Source: Pseudomonadota bacterium (GTDB lineage: Bacteria; Pseudomonadota; Alphaproteobacteria; Micropepsales; Micropepsaceae). From it: a stretch of 64,000 nucleotides of DNA. Shown here one piece after another: positions 9,949 to 19,741 of the stretch. Under the pieces are notes generated by a model. It was given only the letters and a program-made list of their open reading frames with translations, was not told where the DNA came from and ran no database searches. Both the position numbers and the translations under genes were made by a program. The stretch lies in NCBI GenBank assembly GCA_021851325.1, contig JAJZDZ010000012.1, positions 17,501 to 81,500 on the forward strand, given 5' to 3'. Position 1 is the first letter of the stretch, and every line of letters begins with the position of its first letter.

Positions 9949-11199
9949 ATGAGCAAAAGTTCTCTCAGTTCCATGACACTTGGTCTGATCTTGCTAGGGA
10001 TCTTCTTACCCTGGCGGATTGCGAGAGCCGACCACGTCGCTCATATCCGAAATCCCTATACCGGTCAGGTCTATGCAGTTCGCGCGCGCTCGCCGGGCGA
10101 GCCAGGGACGCCAAACTATTCCAGCAAGCCTGCCCCCAAACGTGGTCAGGAGGGACCAGCCCCCCTTCGCTTTGTCGCCTGGCAGGACCCTGCTGAAAGC
10201 GCCTTCACCGTGAACGTCCCGCAAGGCTGGACGGTGCGCGGCGGCACGGTTCGGACAACGCCCGTAGAGCCCCATTATGTCGTCCGCGCCTATGCACCAG
10301 ATGGGGGTGCCATGCTCTTCTGGGATGATCCGCGCCTGCTCACACGCGAGGTTCCCAATGCCTTTACCAGAAGCCTTGGCTATCTCCCCGGTCAGATCAT
10401 GCCCTCGGCGTGGGGCGGACGACTTCTGCTCGAACCCTATGAGCCTGCGGCTTCAGCCGGCCTCGAGTACGCGCGCCAGTTTCTGTGTCGTAATCCCACT
10501 CGTGTCGAAGGGGGCCGCATTCCAGATCAAAGCCGCGCTCTGGTTCAGCGCTTTGGTCCAATTGCTCAGGCTGAAGGAAAGCAAATTTACGTTGATGCCG
10601 GAGAAGTTGCTTTTCGCTGTGGTGACCAGGTTGGTTACGTCTATGCCATTACGCTTCTTGCTGCGCAGCCGGGAACTCCGGCGGAGATCTGGCTCATTTA
10701 TCGGCTCGCAGGTTACATGGCGAAGTCGGCGGATAGCGCGACTGCCAGTGCCGCCATCAACGAAATGCTTGCGACATTCCGTATGAATCCCCAATGGCTC
10801 GAAGCATTCGCGCGCCAGACGAATGATATGGCGGGTAATGTTATTCGCGAATCAAATGCCATCACCCAGACGACGGTCCAGAGGGCACAGGAGCAAAATA
10901 AGGAATTAGCCAACGAAAATAAGGAGTGGCAGAAAAACTTCAACCAAAGCTACAAGGTCATCAATAAGACAAACGCTGCGATCACCAACAGCAATGGTTA
11001 CGACGGCACGGGAAATGGTCATGACTACAATCCACAGCTCGACACCAAGACCGTGTGCGATAGTGTCGGGCACTGCCAGACTGTACCTGCGACCCACACC
11101 TACTATTGGGCGGACTGCTCAGGCACCATGCATCCTGGACCAGAGTCAGGTGCTCCGCCACCCGGCGATACGAGCGCATGCTTGCAGCGGGCGCAGTGA
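9949..11199 (+). CDS. Exported protein of unknown function (416 aa)
   Basis: I do not recognise this gene. A signal peptide is clear (hydrophobic SMTLGLILLGIFLPW, cleavage near ARADH, about residue 28). Residues 70-285 look like one globular domain beginning PLRFVAWQDPAESAFTVNVP and containing a Cys pair (FLCRN and FRCGD). Residues 285-345 are Asn/Gln/Glu rich and likely helical or coiled coil. The C-terminal 60 residues hold four more Cys (VCDSVGHC, ADCSG, ACLQ), probably disulfide bonded. The opening resembles proteins described as preceded by a lipid-free leader and acting in the envelope. No catalytic motif is evident. The ATG at 9949 is chosen because it gives the signal peptide. A second same-strand orphan membrane protein follows at 11469. 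Confidence 0.8.
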   Translation: MSKSSLSSMTLGLILLGIFLPWRIARADHVAHIRNPYTGQVYAVRARSPGEPGTPNYSSKPAPKRGQEGPAPLRFVAWQDPAESAFTVNVPQGWTVRGGTVRTTPVEPHYVVRAYAPDGGAMLFWDDPRLLTREVPNAFTRSLGYLPGQIMPSAWGGRLLLEPYEPAASAGLEYARQFLCRNPTRVEGGRIPDQSRALVQRFGPIAQAEGKQIYVDAGEVAFRCGDQVGYVYAITLLAAQPGTPAEIWLIYRLAGYMAKSADSATASAAINEMLATFRMNPQWLEAFARQTNDMAGNVIRESNAITQTTVQRAQEQNKELANENKEWQKNFNQSYKVINKTNAAITNSNGYDGTGNGHDYNPQLDTKTVCDSVGHCQTVPATHTYYWADCSGTMHPGPESGAPPPGDTSACLQRAQ

Positions 11200-11468
11200 G
11201 AGAATGTTCTAAATCTGTCTGTGACGCCACGCGATAAGGAACGATGGGGCCCGCTCAAGTCACGCGCTGTCCTTACCATCCATGCGTCGACATAAGGCCG
11301 GAAGGCGCTGGTGGCTGCGCGCCTGTCTCAAAGATTTCGGATGTATCGTCATCTTTGTGTCCTTGAGCTGACGATTTTTGTCGAGACAAATTTCATTATG
11401 CCATGGTTTCGAGGCGGATTTCTGTCAAAATGAATCTTGCCAAATTCGTAACAGGCGATTAGCCGACA

Positions 11469-11918
11469 ATGCGATACGACCCGTCCGAACGCGCACGCAG
11501 AAGGGGAAGGGGCCGCGTCGACGCCGTGATGATGTGGTCCGTGACCGCACTACTACTTGTGTTCCTGGTCTGGCTCTTCATCGAGTCGAATGCAGCGAAA
11601 ATTGTTCTGGGGCTCCTGATTGCAGCTGTGATGCTCTATCGCCTGTCAAACTACATGGCGTCCAGAAGAAACATGGCAATTGCTAACGCCATTTCGCAGC
11701 ACAAGAAGATCCTCGAAGCCTCTCAGCAGCGCTGCGAGCATCCTTATATCCGCTATTGGAAGAATGGCTCGGCGGCGTCCGAGATATTTGGCATTGTGTT
11801 CAGTGAATGCCTGGTTTGCCGCGCGTCACCTGCACAGCGGAGTAGCCGGACGATCTGTGTGCAAGAGACAAACGGCGCATACCGCAAGATCCGAAATCCG
11901 GACAGGGCAAAGTCTTGA
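11469..11918 (+). CDS. Small membrane protein of unknown function (149 aa)
   Basis: No family recognised. A very basic N terminus (RARRRGRGR) is followed by two hydrophobic segments at about residues 20-40 (VMMWSVTALLLVFLVWLFI) and 43-60 (AKIVLGLLIAAVMLYRL). A cytoplasmic tail follows with three Cys (RCEHPYI, ECLVCRA). The positive N terminus suggests both ends are cytoplasmic. The preceding 270 bp have no other gene. There is no strong ribosome site. It is supported by composition and hydropathy only. Confidence 0.6.
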   Translation: MRYDPSERARRRGRGRVDAVMMWSVTALLLVFLVWLFIESNAAKIVLGLLIAAVMLYRLSNYMASRRNMAIANAISQHKKILEASQQRCEHPYIRYWKNGSAASEIFGIVFSECLVCRASPAQRSSRTICVQETNGAYRKIRNPDRAKS

Positions 11919-12306
11919 GGCGCAGCAAGGCGTTTCGCGCCTCGGACGCTAAGCCGGGAAGAGAAGGGCCTGGATGGTGAGGCCTGGCGCTCGGAGCTGA
12001 CGGCTGCCAGTGCAGCGGGGCCTGCTTTTAGAAATTCGGTCAACGATTGCACCGGCACGAATGTCGGCAAGGTCATCGTTCCTGCCGATCGTTCGCCGGT
12101 ATCATCCGCAACCGACCATCCAGCTCTGTGTTCCAATAAGTTGATTTGCCTGGGCGGAAACGTGCGCCGGAGGGAGCATCATGTAGTTCTGCGAGGCAAA
12201 AGCGTCTGGTGCTTGGCTTTCCCGTTGATCTCATTGGACCTTCCTGTGGCCCAGAAGCTGAGGACAAATAGCAAGGTAGCTTAGTCCGCATGGGCCCTGC
12301 ATCGGA
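11919..12306. other. Intergenic stretch with possible gene remnant
   Basis: This is 388 bp between two convergent genes. A plus-strand frame around 11960-12090 reads like coding sequence (GLDGEAWRSELTAAS, then GKVIVPADR) but lacks a start and is interrupted by stops on both sides. It may be the tail of a lost oxidoreductase. No terminator is evident. Confidence 0.35.
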
Positions 12307-13302
12307 TCAGGATGGCAACACGGAGCTATGGTTCGTTCCTGCGCCGTGATGGTGTCCCGAGCCGCTGTCGCGCAGCTCGCTATAATAATATCTGCGGAAC
12401 TGGAGCGTAGCACGATCGGTCGCGACGGATTTCTCGGATGCCGCAGGAGGTATTTCGTTCACACCAGTGGACTCTACGACGTCCTTGTCCTCATCGGCGA
12501 TACGGCTGTTCATCCAGGAGAAAATCAAGTTGAGTGGACGGGCGCGGGCAAAGTCCCGGGACTGACAGATGATGATACGCGTACTGTCATTCTGCTCGGG
12601 AATGACAAGGGCATGGATCCGCAGATGCTTGCCTGGGACCGGGATGTGGAGAGCCATGAGATTGGGCTTGTAATATTCGAGAAAGGCACCTCCGTCCTGC
12701 CCGTCCATTCGGGCCTTTGTTCGCCCACCAAAATCTGTGTCCTCCCAGCTGATCTCCATTCTGGAGTGCGGTGTCATCTGCTGGCGCAGGGTTTTACCGA
12801 TGGAGCGGCGATGCACGAATGGCAGGTGTGGGCTGTCGAGCATGTTTTCCATGGCCCGTGTCCAATGGCATCGCCAGGTTCGCTGTACGTAGGTTCGCGC
12901 AAGGTCTGGTGCAGAAAGCCCGTCTGGTACACAGGGCTCGGGTGTGTTTAACCCGGTCGCCGTAAACACCCAGACGAGATCCCCGATCACGCGGGTGGGC
13001 AGCGCCAATGCAGACAGCGTGTCACGCTTGGCATCGGGGTTCAGAGGGACATGACAATTGTTACCCAGCCGGTCGAACTGCCAGCCATGAAAGGGGCATT
13101 CAATCCGACCCTCAGGGGTCAACCTGCCGCGTGAAAGCGCCACGCCACGATGGGGGCAACGGTCGATGAGGGTCCCGATCTGACCATCCTGATCCCGGAA
13201 CAGAACGATGCGCTCGCCCGCAAGATGCATCGCTACCGGAAGATCCCGGATGCGCCCGGCGAGCAAGACAGGGGTCCAGACCCCGGAAAAACCCTGAAAC
13301 AT
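12307..13302 (-). CDS. Rieske non-heme iron oxygenase, alpha subunit-like (331 aa)
   Basis: This is the oxygenase component of a Rieske-type aromatic/alicyclic hydroxylating or demethylating system. The N-terminal Rieske [2Fe-2S] domain shows CPHRG and CPFHGWQF (Cys-X-His, then Cys-X2-His, about residues 49-71). The mononuclear Fe site is NMLDSPHLPFVH (Asp and two His, about residues 153-164). The short single-chain form without a beta subunit resembles the vanillate demethylase / ketosteroid hydroxylase group. ATG 13302 has a GAAGGGTGG site upstream, and the product begins MFQGFSGVW. A ferredoxin and reductase are not nearby, so they must be encoded elsewhere. The substrate is unknown. The C terminus beyond about residue 300 is polar and His rich. 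Confidence 0.87.
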   Translation of the reverse strand: MFQGFSGVWTPVLLAGRIRDLPVAMHLAGERIVLFRDQDGQIGTLIDRCPHRGVALSRGRLTPEGRIECPFHGWQFDRLGNNCHVPLNPDAKRDTLSALALPTRVIGDLVWVFTATGLNTPEPCVPDGLSAPDLARTYVQRTWRCHWTRAMENMLDSPHLPFVHRRSIGKTLRQQMTPHSRMEISWEDTDFGGRTKARMDGQDGGAFLEYYKPNLMALHIPVPGKHLRIHALVIPEQNDSTRIIICQSRDFARARPLNLIFSWMNSRIADEDKDVVESTGVNEIPPAASEKSVATDRATLQFRRYYYSELRDSGSGHHHGAGTNHSSVLPS

Positions 13303-13678
13303 GATCCACCCTTCGCGGCCCAATGGCCCTGCTCGCGTCACCCGACGGAGGCTCTGGCGCGATCTGGCAAATGATGCCTCGCGGCGCCTATCGGCTGTCC
13401 CGCAGGATTGAGATCGCTCCAGTTTATACGGATCCGGGGAGCAGCAAGATCAGTTTTCGCGCCAATACCCCTGGCAAAGCGCGCCCGCCGGCACTCCTTA
13501 AACCTCGAGGCCCCCCGGACTTCCCCATTGCCTCCAGAGCCTGCTATGGAAGGGGGTCGCATTTACTTTGTCTTGTTCCACGACAATCTTTTCCTTGCCC
13601 ATCTATCGGCGTTTTAATTTTTACAGTGCGCCGATAAAGGCGAGTATTTGTCTTCAGATCGCCAACCAGGATTGTTTC
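13303..13678. other. Divergent promoter region
   Basis: This is 376 bp between the minus-strand Rieske oxygenase and the plus-strand M16 peptidase, so it should hold both promoters. I could not pick out a convincing operator. Overlapping frames on both strands have no family-like content. Confidence 0.4.
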
Positions 13679-16369
13679 ATGCGCTCTATCGTTTCTCCAG
13701 CTGTCCGGACCTTCGGGGCCGGAATTGCCGCCTTAGTTGTCGCAAGCCTCTTTGCCTGTCCCTTGGCCCTGGCAGGCGCCAAGACCGACACCGTGCTCCG
13801 CGCAACGCTGAAGAACGGACTTCGTGTGGTCATCGTACGTGACGCCATGGCGCCTGTCGTCTCGACGTCGGTCAATTATCTGGTTGGCTCGGATGAAGCG
13901 CCTAAAGGGTTTCCAGGAATGGCCCATGCTCAGGAGCATATGATGTTCCGCGGCAGTCCCGGGCTTTCGTCATCTCAGCTTGCTCAAATCGGTGGCATGA
14001 TGGGAGGGGACTTCAATGCCGATACGCAGGAAAGCGTAACCCAGTACCTGTTCACAGTTCCTGCCGACGATATCAATGTGGCGCTCCATATTGATGCCAT
14101 TCGCATGCGTGGCGTGAATGACAGTGCCAAAGACTGGGCAAAGGAACGCGGAGCCATTGAGCAGGAGGTGGCGCGCGATATGTCGAGCCCCGATTATGTG
14201 CTCTACACCAAGCTCCGCGCTGCCATGTTTGCGGGAACGCCTTACGCCCATGATGCGCTTGGAACGCGCCCGTCTTTCAACAAGACCACGGCGGCGATGC
14301 TGCATCGCTTCTATAATCGCTGGTATGCGCCGAACAATGCAATCCTCGTGATTGTCGGTGACCTTAATCCCCAGCGCACCCTCGCTGAGGTGCGCCGTCT
14401 CTATTCGTCGATTCCGGCCAAGAAGCTGCCCACTCGTCCGGTCTATCATCCGCAGTCGGTTAAAGCGGTCACCCTGACGATGCCAACCGATCAGCCGGCC
14501 GCCTCCACCGTGATCGCGATGCGCATGCCAGGACCGTCGAGCCCTGACTTTCCGGCGCTGGAGGTCCTCGCCGACGTACTGGCGAGCCAGCGCGGTGCCC
14601 TTTACGCCATGGTGCCACAAGGCAAGGCGTTGCAGACCGATTTCGAACTCAGTGCCTTGCCCAAGGCGAGCCTGGCCTATGCGGCCGCCTCCTATCCGGC
14701 CGGTGCCAATGCTGCCGCGGTCAGGCAGCAGATGCTGCAGATCCTGCAGAATATCCGCGAGCATGGTGTCCCCCCTGCTCTCGTTGCCGCTGCGAAGCTG
14801 CAGGAAAAGACGCAGGCAGGGATGCAGAAGCAATCCATCGAAGGGTTAGCCTCGCTCTGGTCCGAGGCCCTTACTGTCTATCATTTGCCGTCACCAAACG
14901 CAGATCTGAAGCGCATTGAAAAAGTGACTGTCGCCGACGTTGATCGTGTGGCGCGCAAGTATCTCGATCTTTCCCATGCCATTACCCTCGTGACCAAGCC
15001 GCGTGGTGCGGGAGCGCCTGTTGTTTCAGGGGGCTTCGGTGGCCAGGAATCCATCGTGCTGCCGAAGGAGAAGGCTCCCTCCCTGCCAGCATGGGCCAGT
15101 AGTGCTCTCGCGCGCCTGCATGTGCCGCATTCCACGCTTTCGCCGTCTGTCTCCGTGCTGCCCAATGGTCTTACGCTTATCGTCCAGCCCGAGTATGTCA
15201 GCAACACGGTCAGCGTCTATGGCCATATCAAGAACCGGCAGCAGACTGAGGCGCCTAAGGACAAGCAGGGTGTAGGGGGCATTCTTGATCAGCTCTTCAA
15301 TTTTGGCACCAAGAGCATGAACCGTCTGCAGTTCCAGGCGGCTCTCGATGCAATTGGAGCCAATGAGAGCGCGGGGTCGGATTTTGGGTTGAATGTTCCT
15401 GCCAGGGAATTTCAGCGCGGCGTTGCGCTGCTCGCCCAAAATGAGCTCGAGCCGGCGTTGCCGCCCGCGATGCTGACCATTCTGAAGGAGGAAACGGCTC
15501 AGGTTCTGGCCCAGCGCGAGCATTCGCCGGACTATCTCACCGATGTGGCGATCCGCAAGGCGCTATTCCCGCCCACTGACCCAAGTCTCAAACTGGCCAC
15601 GCCAAAGACGGTGCTGTCGCTCTCGATGGGTGATGTCAAGCACTACTACCACACCGTATTCCGTCCGGACCTGACGACCATCGTTGTGATGGGGCCAGTT
15701 ACGCCTGCCGCGGCACGCAAGGTCATCGAACGCTATTTTGGCGGGTGGCAGGCGCATGGACCAAAGCCGCAGACCGAACTGCCGAAGGTGCCGCCAAATC
15801 GCCCGGCGCTGATTGCGGTTCCGGATCCTGCGCGGGTGCAGGACAGGGTCGTGATGGCTGAAACCGTTGGTCTGACGCGGTCCAATCCTGATTATTACGC
15901 ACTCAATCTCGGTAATGCGGTGCTTGGTGGAGGGTTTTACTCCACCCGCCTTAGCATCGATTTGCGCAAGAATGCCGGTCTCGTCTACACCGTGAATTCT
16001 GAACTGGTATCGGGTAAGACGCGCAGCATCTATCTCATCGCCTATGCGAGTGATCCACAGAACGTCTCAAAGGCAAGCACGATCGCCACGGAAGATCTGA
16101 AATCCATGCTGACGGCCCCGCCGTCGTCCCGCGAACTGCTGCAGGCCAAGGCTCTGCTGCTGAGGCAGATCCCACTCAATGAGGCAAGCTTTGGCGGGAT
16201 CGCACAGGAGTTCATCCATCTGCATGATCTGGGGCTCCCTCTGGATGAGCCCACGCTTGCGGCACGGCGCTACATGGCAGTCAGTGGCAAGGACGTTCAG
16301 GCTGCGTTCCAGAAATGGCTCCGCCCTGCCGATATGATCCGGGTGAGCGAGGGGCCCGCACCCAAGTAA
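13679..16369 (+). CDS. M16 family zinc metallopeptidase, two-domain, exported (896 aa)
   Basis: This is a pitrilysin/insulinase-family peptidase with an inverted zinc motif, HAQEHMMF (HxxEH, His83, Glu86, His87), and a downstream acidic ERGAIEQEVARD segment that supplies the third ligand. A signal peptide (hydrophobic GIAALVVASLFACPLALAG) places it in the periplasm. The N-terminal half (about residues 35-470) is the active M16 unit. The C-terminal half (about 500-890) is a second M16-like unit without HxxEH, typical of two-domain M16B proteins. The ATG at 13679 gives the signal peptide and has AGGA upstream. The open frame extends upstream to 13568 without support. Probable role: degradation of peptides in the periplasm. 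Confidence 0.92.
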   Translation: MRSIVSPAVRTFGAGIAALVVASLFACPLALAGAKTDTVLRATLKNGLRVVIVRDAMAPVVSTSVNYLVGSDEAPKGFPGMAHAQEHMMFRGSPGLSSSQLAQIGGMMGGDFNADTQESVTQYLFTVPADDINVALHIDAIRMRGVNDSAKDWAKERGAIEQEVARDMSSPDYVLYTKLRAAMFAGTPYAHDALGTRPSFNKTTAAMLHRFYNRWYAPNNAILVIVGDLNPQRTLAEVRRLYSSIPAKKLPTRPVYHPQSVKAVTLTMPTDQPAASTVIAMRMPGPSSPDFPALEVLADVLASQRGALYAMVPQGKALQTDFELSALPKASLAYAAASYPAGANAAAVRQQMLQILQNIREHGVPPALVAAAKLQEKTQAGMQKQSIEGLASLWSEALTVYHLPSPNADLKRIEKVTVADVDRVARKYLDLSHAITLVTKPRGAGAPVVSGGFGGQESIVLPKEKAPSLPAWASSALARLHVPHSTLSPSVSVLPNGLTLIVQPEYVSNTVSVYGHIKNRQQTEAPKDKQGVGGILDQLFNFGTKSMNRLQFQAALDAIGANESAGSDFGLNVPAREFQRGVALLAQNELEPALPPAMLTILKEETAQVLAQREHSPDYLTDVAIRKALFPPTDPSLKLATPKTVLSLSMGDVKHYYHTVFRPDLTTIVVMGPVTPAAARKVIERYFGGWQAHGPKPQTELPKVPPNRPALIAVPDPARVQDRVVMAETVGLTRSNPDYYALNLGNAVLGGGFYSTRLSIDLRKNAGLVYTVNSELVSGKTRSIYLIAYASDPQNVSKASTIATEDLKSMLTAPPSSRELLQAKALLLRQIPLNEASFGGIAQEFIHLHDLGLPLDEPTLAARRYMAVSGKDVQAAFQKWLRPADMIRVSEGPAPK

Positions 16370-16402
16370 ATCGCCTTGCGCTGCAATGAAAAGACCACCC
16401 GC

Positions 16403-16435
16403 AGAGGTGCCAGGAGAGACTGACCTGGCACCTCT
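16403..16435. terminator. Hairpin between convergent M16 and dnaE2 genes
   Basis: Twelve-bp perfect arms, AGAGGTGCCAGG (16403-16414) and CCTGGCACCTCT (16424-16435), lie 34 bp after the M16 stop and 34 bp from the end of dnaE2. There is no T run, but the position fits a shared bidirectional terminator. Confidence 0.65.
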
Positions 16436-16468
16436 TGGTGGGCGTTGGGCAGCCTCATTGCTGTCGCC

Positions 16469-19400
16469 TCAATGGAAGTCCCGACTTCCTGGCATCACCT
16501 CGACATTGCGCGGATGACGGTGAAGACCTCGCGGGCTTCCACCATCGGGTCGAGTGGCCTGCGCAGGCCCGTCGTAAAGGCTGTTCAATGTGCCAGACAG
16601 ATCTGTCATGTATGCGGCGACGATATGCACAACCAGTCCCTGGCGCTGCACGCGCCCGCGTACTTCGAGTAGTCTTGCTCCGAGGAGCGTACGACGAAAG
16701 CGCTCAAACACATGAGGCCACACCACGATGTTGGCGCTGCCGGTTTCGTCTTCCAGGGTAAGGAAGATTACCCCCTTGGCGGTGCCTGGGCGCTGACGCA
16801 CAAGAACCAGCCCGGCAACTGTAGCGAACTGGCCATCGGCCGTCTGTGCAAGCTTGGCGCTAGGTACAATACCTCTGGGCAGATACCTGCGCAGTAATGC
16901 CAGAGGATGATCTTTCAAGGACAGACGCAAGGCGCGATAATCCTGCAGAACTTCTTCACCAGGCCCCATCGTCGGCAGGGTAACGACTGCTTCGCGCCGC
17001 AGTATCTCTGCATCGGCGTAGGCAAAAAGCGGCAATTCAGGCAGGGACTGCCGGCCTTGCCCGGCACCACCATCGAGTCCCTTGACCGCCCACAGAGCAT
17101 CGCGACGGCTGAGCCCGAGCGAGCCAAAGCAATCCGCTTCGGCCAGCTGTCTTAAGGCCTCACAGCCAAGGCCGGAGGCTTGGGCGAGATGACGCACGCC
17201 GCGGAAGGGAGTGTGCCGGGCTGCAGCCAGACTGATGGCATCGGATTCACGAAACCCCTTGATCTGACGAAAGCCGAGCCGCAGCGCACCATCTTCCATG
17301 ATATTGTCCCACGCGCTCGCATTGATATCGACAGGGTGGACCGTAACCCCATGTTCGCGAGCATCGCGTACCAGTTGGGCCGGGGCATAGAAGCCCATGG
17401 GTTGGGCATTGAGTATGGCGGCAAGAAAAGCAGCTGGATAATGGGCGCGTAAATAGGCGGAGACATAGACGAGCAAGGCAAAGCTCGCTGCGTGGCTCAT
17501 CGGAAAGCCGTAATCTGCAAAACCCTCGATCTGATGAAAGCAGCGCTCGGCAAAATCACGCTGATAGCCTCGCGCCATCATACCGCCAACGAACTTGTCG
17601 CGGAACTTAGGAATGGTACCGCTACGGCGGAATGCCGCCATCGCCCGACGCAACTGGTCGGCTTCGGCTGGAGTAAAGCCGGCCGCGACGATGGCAATCT
17701 GCATGGCCTGCTCCTGAAAGAGCGGAACGCCAAGGGTGGACTCCAGCACGGCGCGTAGCTCGGGACTTGGCAAGTCGACCGGTTCACGTCCCTCGCGCCG
17801 GCGTAAATAGGGGTGGACCATGTCACCCTGTATGGGACCGGGACGCACGATCGCCACCTCGATGACAAGATCATTGAACTCTTTGGGCTTGAGCCGAGGC
17901 AGCATCGACATCTGTGCCCGGCTTTCCACCTGAAAGACGCCAACCGAATCTCCCCGCTGCAGCATTTGATAGACCCTGGGGCATTCAGGTGGGACACTGG
18001 TCAGTGTCAGATGAAGGTCATGATGGACGGCAATAAGGGAAAAGGCCTTGGCAATACAGGAAAGCATGCCAAGCGCGAGAATATCGATCTTCAGGATACC
18101 GAGAGCAGAAAGATCATCCTTGTCCCATTCGATGAAGGTACGTTCTTCCATTGCGGCATTACCGATCGGCACAAGTTCCTCAAGTAGTCCGCGGGTAATG
18201 ACAAACCCCCCGACATGCTGGGACAGATGACGAGGAAAGCCGTAGAGCTCCCGGGCAAGCTGAAGGACTAGGAAAAGGCGGCGTTCTGATGGATCAAGAC
18301 CTAGCGCACGCAGATCTTCTTTGCGAATGTCTTTCTTTCCCCAGCCATAGAGGTTGCTGGCAAGAGTGCTGACCATATCTAGCGACAGGCCGAGCGCCTT
18401 GCCGACATCACGAATGGCACTTTTGCCGCGGTAAGTGATGACGGTTGCTGCCAGACCAGCGCGCTGCCGGCCATACCTCTCATAAATGTACTGGATTATC
18501 TCTTCGCGCCGTTCATGCTCAAAATCGACATCAATGTCAGGGGGTTCATCGCGTGCTGTTGAGATGAAGCGCTCGAACAGGAGGTTCATCCGCGCCGGAT
18601 CAACCGCGGTGATCCCAAGCGCATAACACACAGCTGAATTGGCTGCCGATCCACGGCCCTGATAAAGAATCTGGCGGCGTCTGGCAAATTGGGTGATGTC
18701 CCATACAGTAAGGAAGTATGGCGCATAGCCGAGTTCGCCGATCAGCCTGAGTTCGTAGGCAATCTGTGCCTGGACCTTTTCGGGTATGCCGTCGGGATAG
18801 CGTTCGGCTGCCCCTTCATGAGCGAGCCTCGTCAGGATCTCCTGGGGCGTACCAGTTCCGCCGATTGCATCGTCAGGATAATTGTAACGCAGGTCATCAA
18901 GCGAGAAGCTGATACAATCAGCGAAAATTTGACTGGCAGTAATAGCTTGTGGGTAACGCCTGAACAGTCGCGCCATCTCGTTAGCATCCTTCAGATGGCG
19001 TTCGGCATTGGCAAGAAGGCGTTTTCCGGCATCCTCGATGGTGCATTTTTCACGAATACAGGTCAGTACGTCGAACAATGCACGCCGTTCAGAGCGGTGA
19101 TAGTGCACGTCATTGTGAGCAAGAAGCGTAATGCCAAGCTCGTGTGCCAGGGTGGCGGCCGCAGCGAGGCTGCGCTCGGAACGTATGCCATAGGTCAGGG
19201 CTGCTCCCAGCCACACCCGCTGCGGTGCAGTAGCCGCAAGCCGCACTGCAGCTTGGCGAAATCTCGCATATGATTTTGCATATGATGATGGTGAGGCTGG
19301 AACGGAGCTGGCACCGGTGTCTTCCATCCGGCCTTGATGGTGGTGGCAAGCGAGCATGCTGGTGTCGGGCAGGAGCACGAACAGCTGTCCCGCGCTGAAT

Positions 19401-19741
19401 TCGATAATGTCATCGAGGCCAAGATCGCACTGGCCTTTCGGTGCCTTGCGATTGCCACGCGTCAGCAGCCGGCATAATCGTCCATACGCGGCGCGATCTT
19501 GTGGATAGGCAAGGGTCTCAAAGCCGTCGCGGGTAACAAGGCGTACGCCCGTAAGCAGGCGTATGCCGCAGGTTTTAGCCATGGTATGCGCGCGCACCAC
19601 GCCGGCAAAGGTATTACGATCGGCAATGCCAATGGCAGAAAGCCTGAGTTCGGCAGCGCGGGCTACCAGTTCTTCGGGATGGGAGGCGCCCCGCAGAAAC
19701 GAGAAATTGCTGGTTACAGCCAATTCGGTATAGACACTCAC
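16469..19741 (-). CDS. dnaE2: Error-prone DNA polymerase III alpha subunit DnaE2 (ImuC)
   Basis: This is the translesion polymerase of the SOS mutasome, 1090 aa, normal for DnaE2. The N terminus shows the PHP domain (TELAVTSNFSFLRG). The polymerase core has the acidic catalytic motif PPDIDVDFEHERREE and the fingers around YQGRGSAANS. The C-terminal part has the helix-hairpin-helix and OB-fold regions (KGVIFLTLEDETGSANIVVW). The start is GTG at 19741, which overlaps the imuB TGA by 4 nt (GTGA), so the two are translationally coupled. Together with ImuB and ImuA it makes damage-induced mutations, with LexA control from the box before imuA. Confidence 0.96.
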   Translation of the reverse strand: MSVYTELAVTSNFSFLRGASHPEELVARAAELRLSAIGIADRNTFAGVVRAHTMAKTCGIRLLTGVRLVTRDGFETLAYPQDRAAYGRLCRLLTRGNRKAPKGQCDLGLDDIIEFSAGQLFVLLPDTSMLACHHHQGRMEDTGASSVPASPSSYAKSYARFRQAAVRLAATAPQRVWLGAALTYGIRSERSLAAAATLAHELGITLLAHNDVHYHRSERRALFDVLTCIREKCTIEDAGKRLLANAERHLKDANEMARLFRRYPQAITASQIFADCISFSLDDLRYNYPDDAIGGTGTPQEILTRLAHEGAAERYPDGIPEKVQAQIAYELRLIGELGYAPYFLTVWDITQFARRRQILYQGRGSAANSAVCYALGITAVDPARMNLLFERFISTARDEPPDIDVDFEHERREEIIQYIYERYGRQRAGLAATVITYRGKSAIRDVGKALGLSLDMVSTLASNLYGWGKKDIRKEDLRALGLDPSERRLFLVLQLARELYGFPRHLSQHVGGFVITRGLLEELVPIGNAAMEERTFIEWDKDDLSALGILKIDILALGMLSCIAKAFSLIAVHHDLHLTLTSVPPECPRVYQMLQRGDSVGVFQVESRAQMSMLPRLKPKEFNDLVIEVAIVRPGPIQGDMVHPYLRRREGREPVDLPSPELRAVLESTLGVPLFQEQAMQIAIVAAGFTPAEADQLRRAMAAFRRSGTIPKFRDKFVGGMMARGYQRDFAERCFHQIEGFADYGFPMSHAASFALLVYVSAYLRAHYPAAFLAAILNAQPMGFYAPAQLVRDAREHGVTVHPVDINASAWDNIMEDGALRLGFRQIKGFRESDAISLAAARHTPFRGVRHLAQASGLGCEALRQLAEADCFGSLGLSRRDALWAVKGLDGGAGQGRQSLPELPLFAYADAEILRREAVVTLPTMGPGEEVLQDYRALRLSLKDHPLALLRRYLPRGIVPSAKLAQTADGQFATVAGLVLVRQRPGTAKGVIFLTLEDETGSANIVVWPHVFERFRRTLLGARLLEVRGRVQRQGLVVHIVAAYMTDLSGTLNSLYDGPAQATRPDGGSPRGLHRHPRNVEVMPGSRDFH

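Noticed and set aside
13970-14833. 287-codon minus-strand frame inside the M16 peptidase
   Set aside because: Shadow frame; the plus strand holds the zinc motif and continuous domains.
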